A stretch of 64,000 bases of DNA, from the NCBI RefSeq assembly GCF_009757775.1, contig NZ_RHLK01000003.1, positions 373,059-437,058 of the forward strand. Reading direction: 5' to 3'. The stretch comes from Paenibacillus lutrae. Lineage in GTDB: Bacteria > Bacillota > Bacilli > Paenibacillales > NBRC-103111. The translations under genes were made by a program, and so were the position numbers. Each line of letters opens with the position of its first letter. Position 1 is the first letter of the stretch. This document shows positions 62,278 to 64,000 of the stretch, piece by piece. A model generated the notes under the pieces. It was not told where the DNA came from and ran no database searches. It saw only the letters and a list, made by a program, of their open reading frames with translations.

Positions 62278-63303
62278 TTATTTATACCAGCGCGAAAGCA
62301 GCACTTCCATATTGGAAGACAGATGCTCCAGCAGTCTGATGACTTTGGCATATTCCATCCGGGTCGGACCCAAGATCCCGATCGTCCCGAGCGGTTTGTC
62401 GTCAAAGGCATACGTAGCGGTAATAAGACTGCAATCATTCATAGCGGCTAGACTGTTCTCAGAGCCGATCTTAATTTGCAGACCATTGGGCGATGAGGTC
62501 ACTAATTTGAAAATAACCGGCGTCTGCTCCAGCAAATCCAAAATGCTTTTCACCTTATCCACGTCCTTGAACTCGGGCTGGGTCAACATATTGGTCGTTC
62601 CGCTCAAGAAGATGCGGTCCTTCTCATCGTTCTCCAGTACGCTTTCAACCATGGCCAGCAATTCATAATAACCGGAGGCATATTTGTTCAGCTCATCGGC
62701 TACTTCCGTATACAGCTTCGACTTGAACTGCAGAAGCGGCACTCCTTTGAGCCTAGCATTCAGAAGGTTGACCACCTTCTCGATTTCAGCTACGGGTATT
62801 CCCGGAGGAATCGGGACTGTCTTGTTCTCCACATGCCCCGTATTCGTTACGATAATGGCAACCGCGGTCGTGTCGCTAATCGGAATGATCTGCAAATGCT
62901 TCAGCGTATTCGTAAACACTTCGGGTCCAAGGACGATGGATGTGTAGTTCGTCAGACCCGATAGCATATTGGCCGTATGCTGGATCACTTCTTCCATAGC
63001 CTGGAGTTTCTCGGCAAAGAAGCGCTTGACCGTCTCTACTTCGTGGGCATCCAGAGAGCCATGTTGCACAAGATGATCGACGTAATAGCGGTAACCCTTG
63101 TGAGAAGGAATACGGCCGGCGGACGTATGAGGCTGCTCCAGGAAGCCCATCTCCTCGAGATCCGACATTTCATTGCGGATCGTCGCGGGGCTGAACCCTA
63201 CATCACCGCGTTTGGAAATACTGCGCGAGCCAATGGGTTCTGCAGAACGTATATAATCATCGACTATGGCGGTTAAAATCATCTGTTGACGCTCTGTTAG
63301 CAC
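62278..63303 (-). CDS. hrcA: heat-inducible transcription repressor HrcA
   Basis: A 341-aa repressor of class I heat-shock genes. The N-terminal winged helix (about 1-75) contains LTERQQMILTAIVDDYIRSAEPIGS and SPATIRNEMSDLE; the middle GAF-like domain and an inserted domain follow, ending LEHLSSNMEVLLSRWYK. Start GTG with AGGAGT upstream. It binds the CIRCE element just upstream of its own gene, so it controls itself and grpE-dnaK-dnaJ. Confidence 0.97.
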   Translation of the reverse strand: MLTERQQMILTAIVDDYIRSAEPIGSRSISKRGDVGFSPATIRNEMSDLEEMGFLEQPHTSAGRIPSHKGYRYYVDHLVQHGSLDAHEVETVKRFFAEKLQAMEEVIQHTANMLSGLTNYTSIVLGPEVFTNTLKHLQIIPISDTTAVAIIVTNTGHVENKTVPIPPGIPVAEIEKVVNLLNARLKGVPLLQFKSKLYTEVADELNKYASGYYELLAMVESVLENDEKDRIFLSGTTNMLTQPEFKDVDKVKSILDLLEQTPVIFKLVTSSPNGLQIKIGSENSLAAMNDCSLITATYAFDDKPLGTIGILGPTRMEYAKVIRLLEHLSSNMEVLLSRWYK

Positions 63304-63380
63304 AGGTAACTCCTCCTTCTCCTCTTTGGATTGTACACGCTACGCACGCCTAACCGGAACGTCCGGCTGTTGTCCGTTCG

Positions 63381-63407
63381 TTAGCACTCAACCTTAGCGA
63401 GTGCTAA
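63381..63407 (-). promoter_or_regulatory. CIRCE operator for HrcA
   Basis: TTAGCACTC (63381-63389), nine bases, then GAGTGCTAA (63399-63407) is an exact CIRCE inverted repeat. It lies 78 bp upstream of hrcA, directly after a minus-strand TATGAT hexamer (63413-63408), so HrcA binding would block the start of transcription. Confidence 0.98.
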
Positions 63408-63417
63408 ATCATAATAC

Positions 63418-63443
63418 AAAAATAACAGACCTCTCGGTCTGTT
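63418..63443 (-). terminator. terminator after the ArgA-type acetyltransferase gene
   Basis: AACAGACC and GGTCTGTT (63443-63436 with 63431-63424) form an 8-bp stem with a 4-base loop, followed by a U-rich tail. It is 6 bp beyond the stop and isolates the hrcA promoter. Confidence 0.88.
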
Positions 63444-63449
63444 GTCAAG

Positions 63450-63911
63450 TCAATCGAGCTCTCTAAGTACAGCAATTTCGTCACAGCAGTATTGCTTTTT
63501 GCAGTGCATGCAGTCAGTCCACACTTTTTCGGGAAAAATATGTTTGGGTACAATGGTGAATCCGTTCTTCTGAAAAAACCGCACCTCGTATGTCAGCGCC
63601 ATGACTTTGGTAATATTCTGATCTCTCGCTTCTTCCAGCAGACAATCGACGAGCTTCGAACCGACGCCCTTGCCCTTGTAATCTTCCGATACGCCGAGAG
63701 ACCGGATCTCCACGAGATTCGCTCCCAGTTTAGTAAGTGAGCCGCAGCCGATCAGGACCCCTTCATCTACCGCGACAACAAAGGAATCCAGCTGCTGCTG
63801 TACCATCTCTCTGCTGCGGGGAAGCATAATTCCTTGGCTCGCATATCCCTGTATCATTTCTACTAATTCATCCACATCAACTTCGTTTGCTTTGCGGCAA
63901 GCTATCGTCAT
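63450..63911 (-). CDS. N-acetyltransferase, N-acetylglutamate synthase-like (ArgA/GNAT type)
   Basis: A 153-aa GNAT enzyme. Family pattern: YASQGIMLPRSREMV near 25, IRSLGVSEDYKGKGVGSKLV (acetyl-CoA motif with KGKGVG) near 75, VRFFQKNGF near 118 and the C-terminal PEKVWTDCMHCKKQYCCDE, a Cys-rich end shared with the short ArgA-type synthases that start arginine synthesis. The ATG at 63911 has GGGAGT just upstream. No other arginine gene is adjacent, so the substrate remains open. A different acetyl acceptor is possible. Confidence 0.82.
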   Translation of the reverse strand: MTIACRKANEVDVDELVEMIQGYASQGIMLPRSREMVQQQLDSFVVAVDEGVLIGCGSLTKLGANLVEIRSLGVSEDYKGKGVGSKLVDCLLEEARDQNITKVMALTYEVRFFQKNGFTIVPKHIFPEKVWTDCMHCKKQYCCDEIAVLRELD

Positions 63912-64000
63912 CGCTACTCCCACCATTTCGTGCTGAAAAGTAAAAAAACACCTGTACGAATCATACATAGCCGTATGTTTATTGAATAAATATACATCAG

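Overview
The window looks like chromosome of a spore-forming Bacillales bacterium, most likely a Paenibacillus or close relative. The reasons are the hrcA-grpE-dnaK-dnaJ-prmA-rsmE-mtaB and rpsU-yqeY-nfeD-floA blocks, strong AGGAGG-type ribosome binding sites with some GTG and TTG starts, AddAB instead of RecBCD, a Bacillus-type Fnr with C-terminal cysteines, and a CIRCE element. No rRNA, tRNA, CRISPR array, insertion sequence or prophage was recognised. Most genes lie on the minus strand. The plus-strand exceptions are a helicase fragment at the left edge, a hemerythrin-like gene, fnr and a Na/Pi cotransporter gene.

Layout. 1-210: the end of a DEAD-box helicase reading frame that runs into a 12-bp tandem repeat and a terminator. 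186-3841: nfeD-floA-unknown operon behind a sigma-W-like promoter, then yqeY, rpsU and a HIT protein. 4060-8534: a small unknown protein, a membrane protein, a sugar-type symporter and RsgA. 9113-13777: lipoprotein, response regulator and sensor kinase in one operon, and a polysaccharide deacetylase. 14107-26681: an anaerobic-metabolism cluster with adhE-pflB-pflA, a hemerythrin-like gene, a truncated response regulator, fnr and nirB-nirD-nirC. 27006-39892: addB-addA-sbcD-sbcC, two double-strand-break processing enzymes in one operon. 40175-51249: acetyltransferase, AEC transporter, DinB-like protein, RlmI-type methyltransferase, Na/Pi cotransporter, Nudix hydrolase, class A penicillin-binding protein, and ssuD-ssuA. 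51571-63911: mtaB, rsmE, M50 protease, prmA, a small stress-type pair, an amino acid permease, dnaJ-dnaK-grpE-hrcA and an acetyltransferase.

The most coherent story is the anaerobic cluster. The promoters of adhE, fnr and nirB each carry a TGTGA-N6-TCACA-like Fnr box centred about 41.5 bp upstream of the start inferred from a good -10 hexamer. The adhE promoter also has a near-consensus Rex operator between the Fnr box and the -10. This suggests a local circuit: Fnr activates itself, fermentation and nitrite ammonification when oxygen is absent, while Rex holds back adhE unless NADH is high. The operator matches are read from sequence; regulation is inferred.

A second theme is short tandem repeats in multiples of three bases (61-161, 35374-35424, 45315-45350, 50005-50087), two of which add repeat peptides to enzymes (AddA, SsuD). 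A third is three genes whose stop codon lies in the loop of a terminator-like hairpin. I see no clearly new defence, mobile or biosynthetic system.
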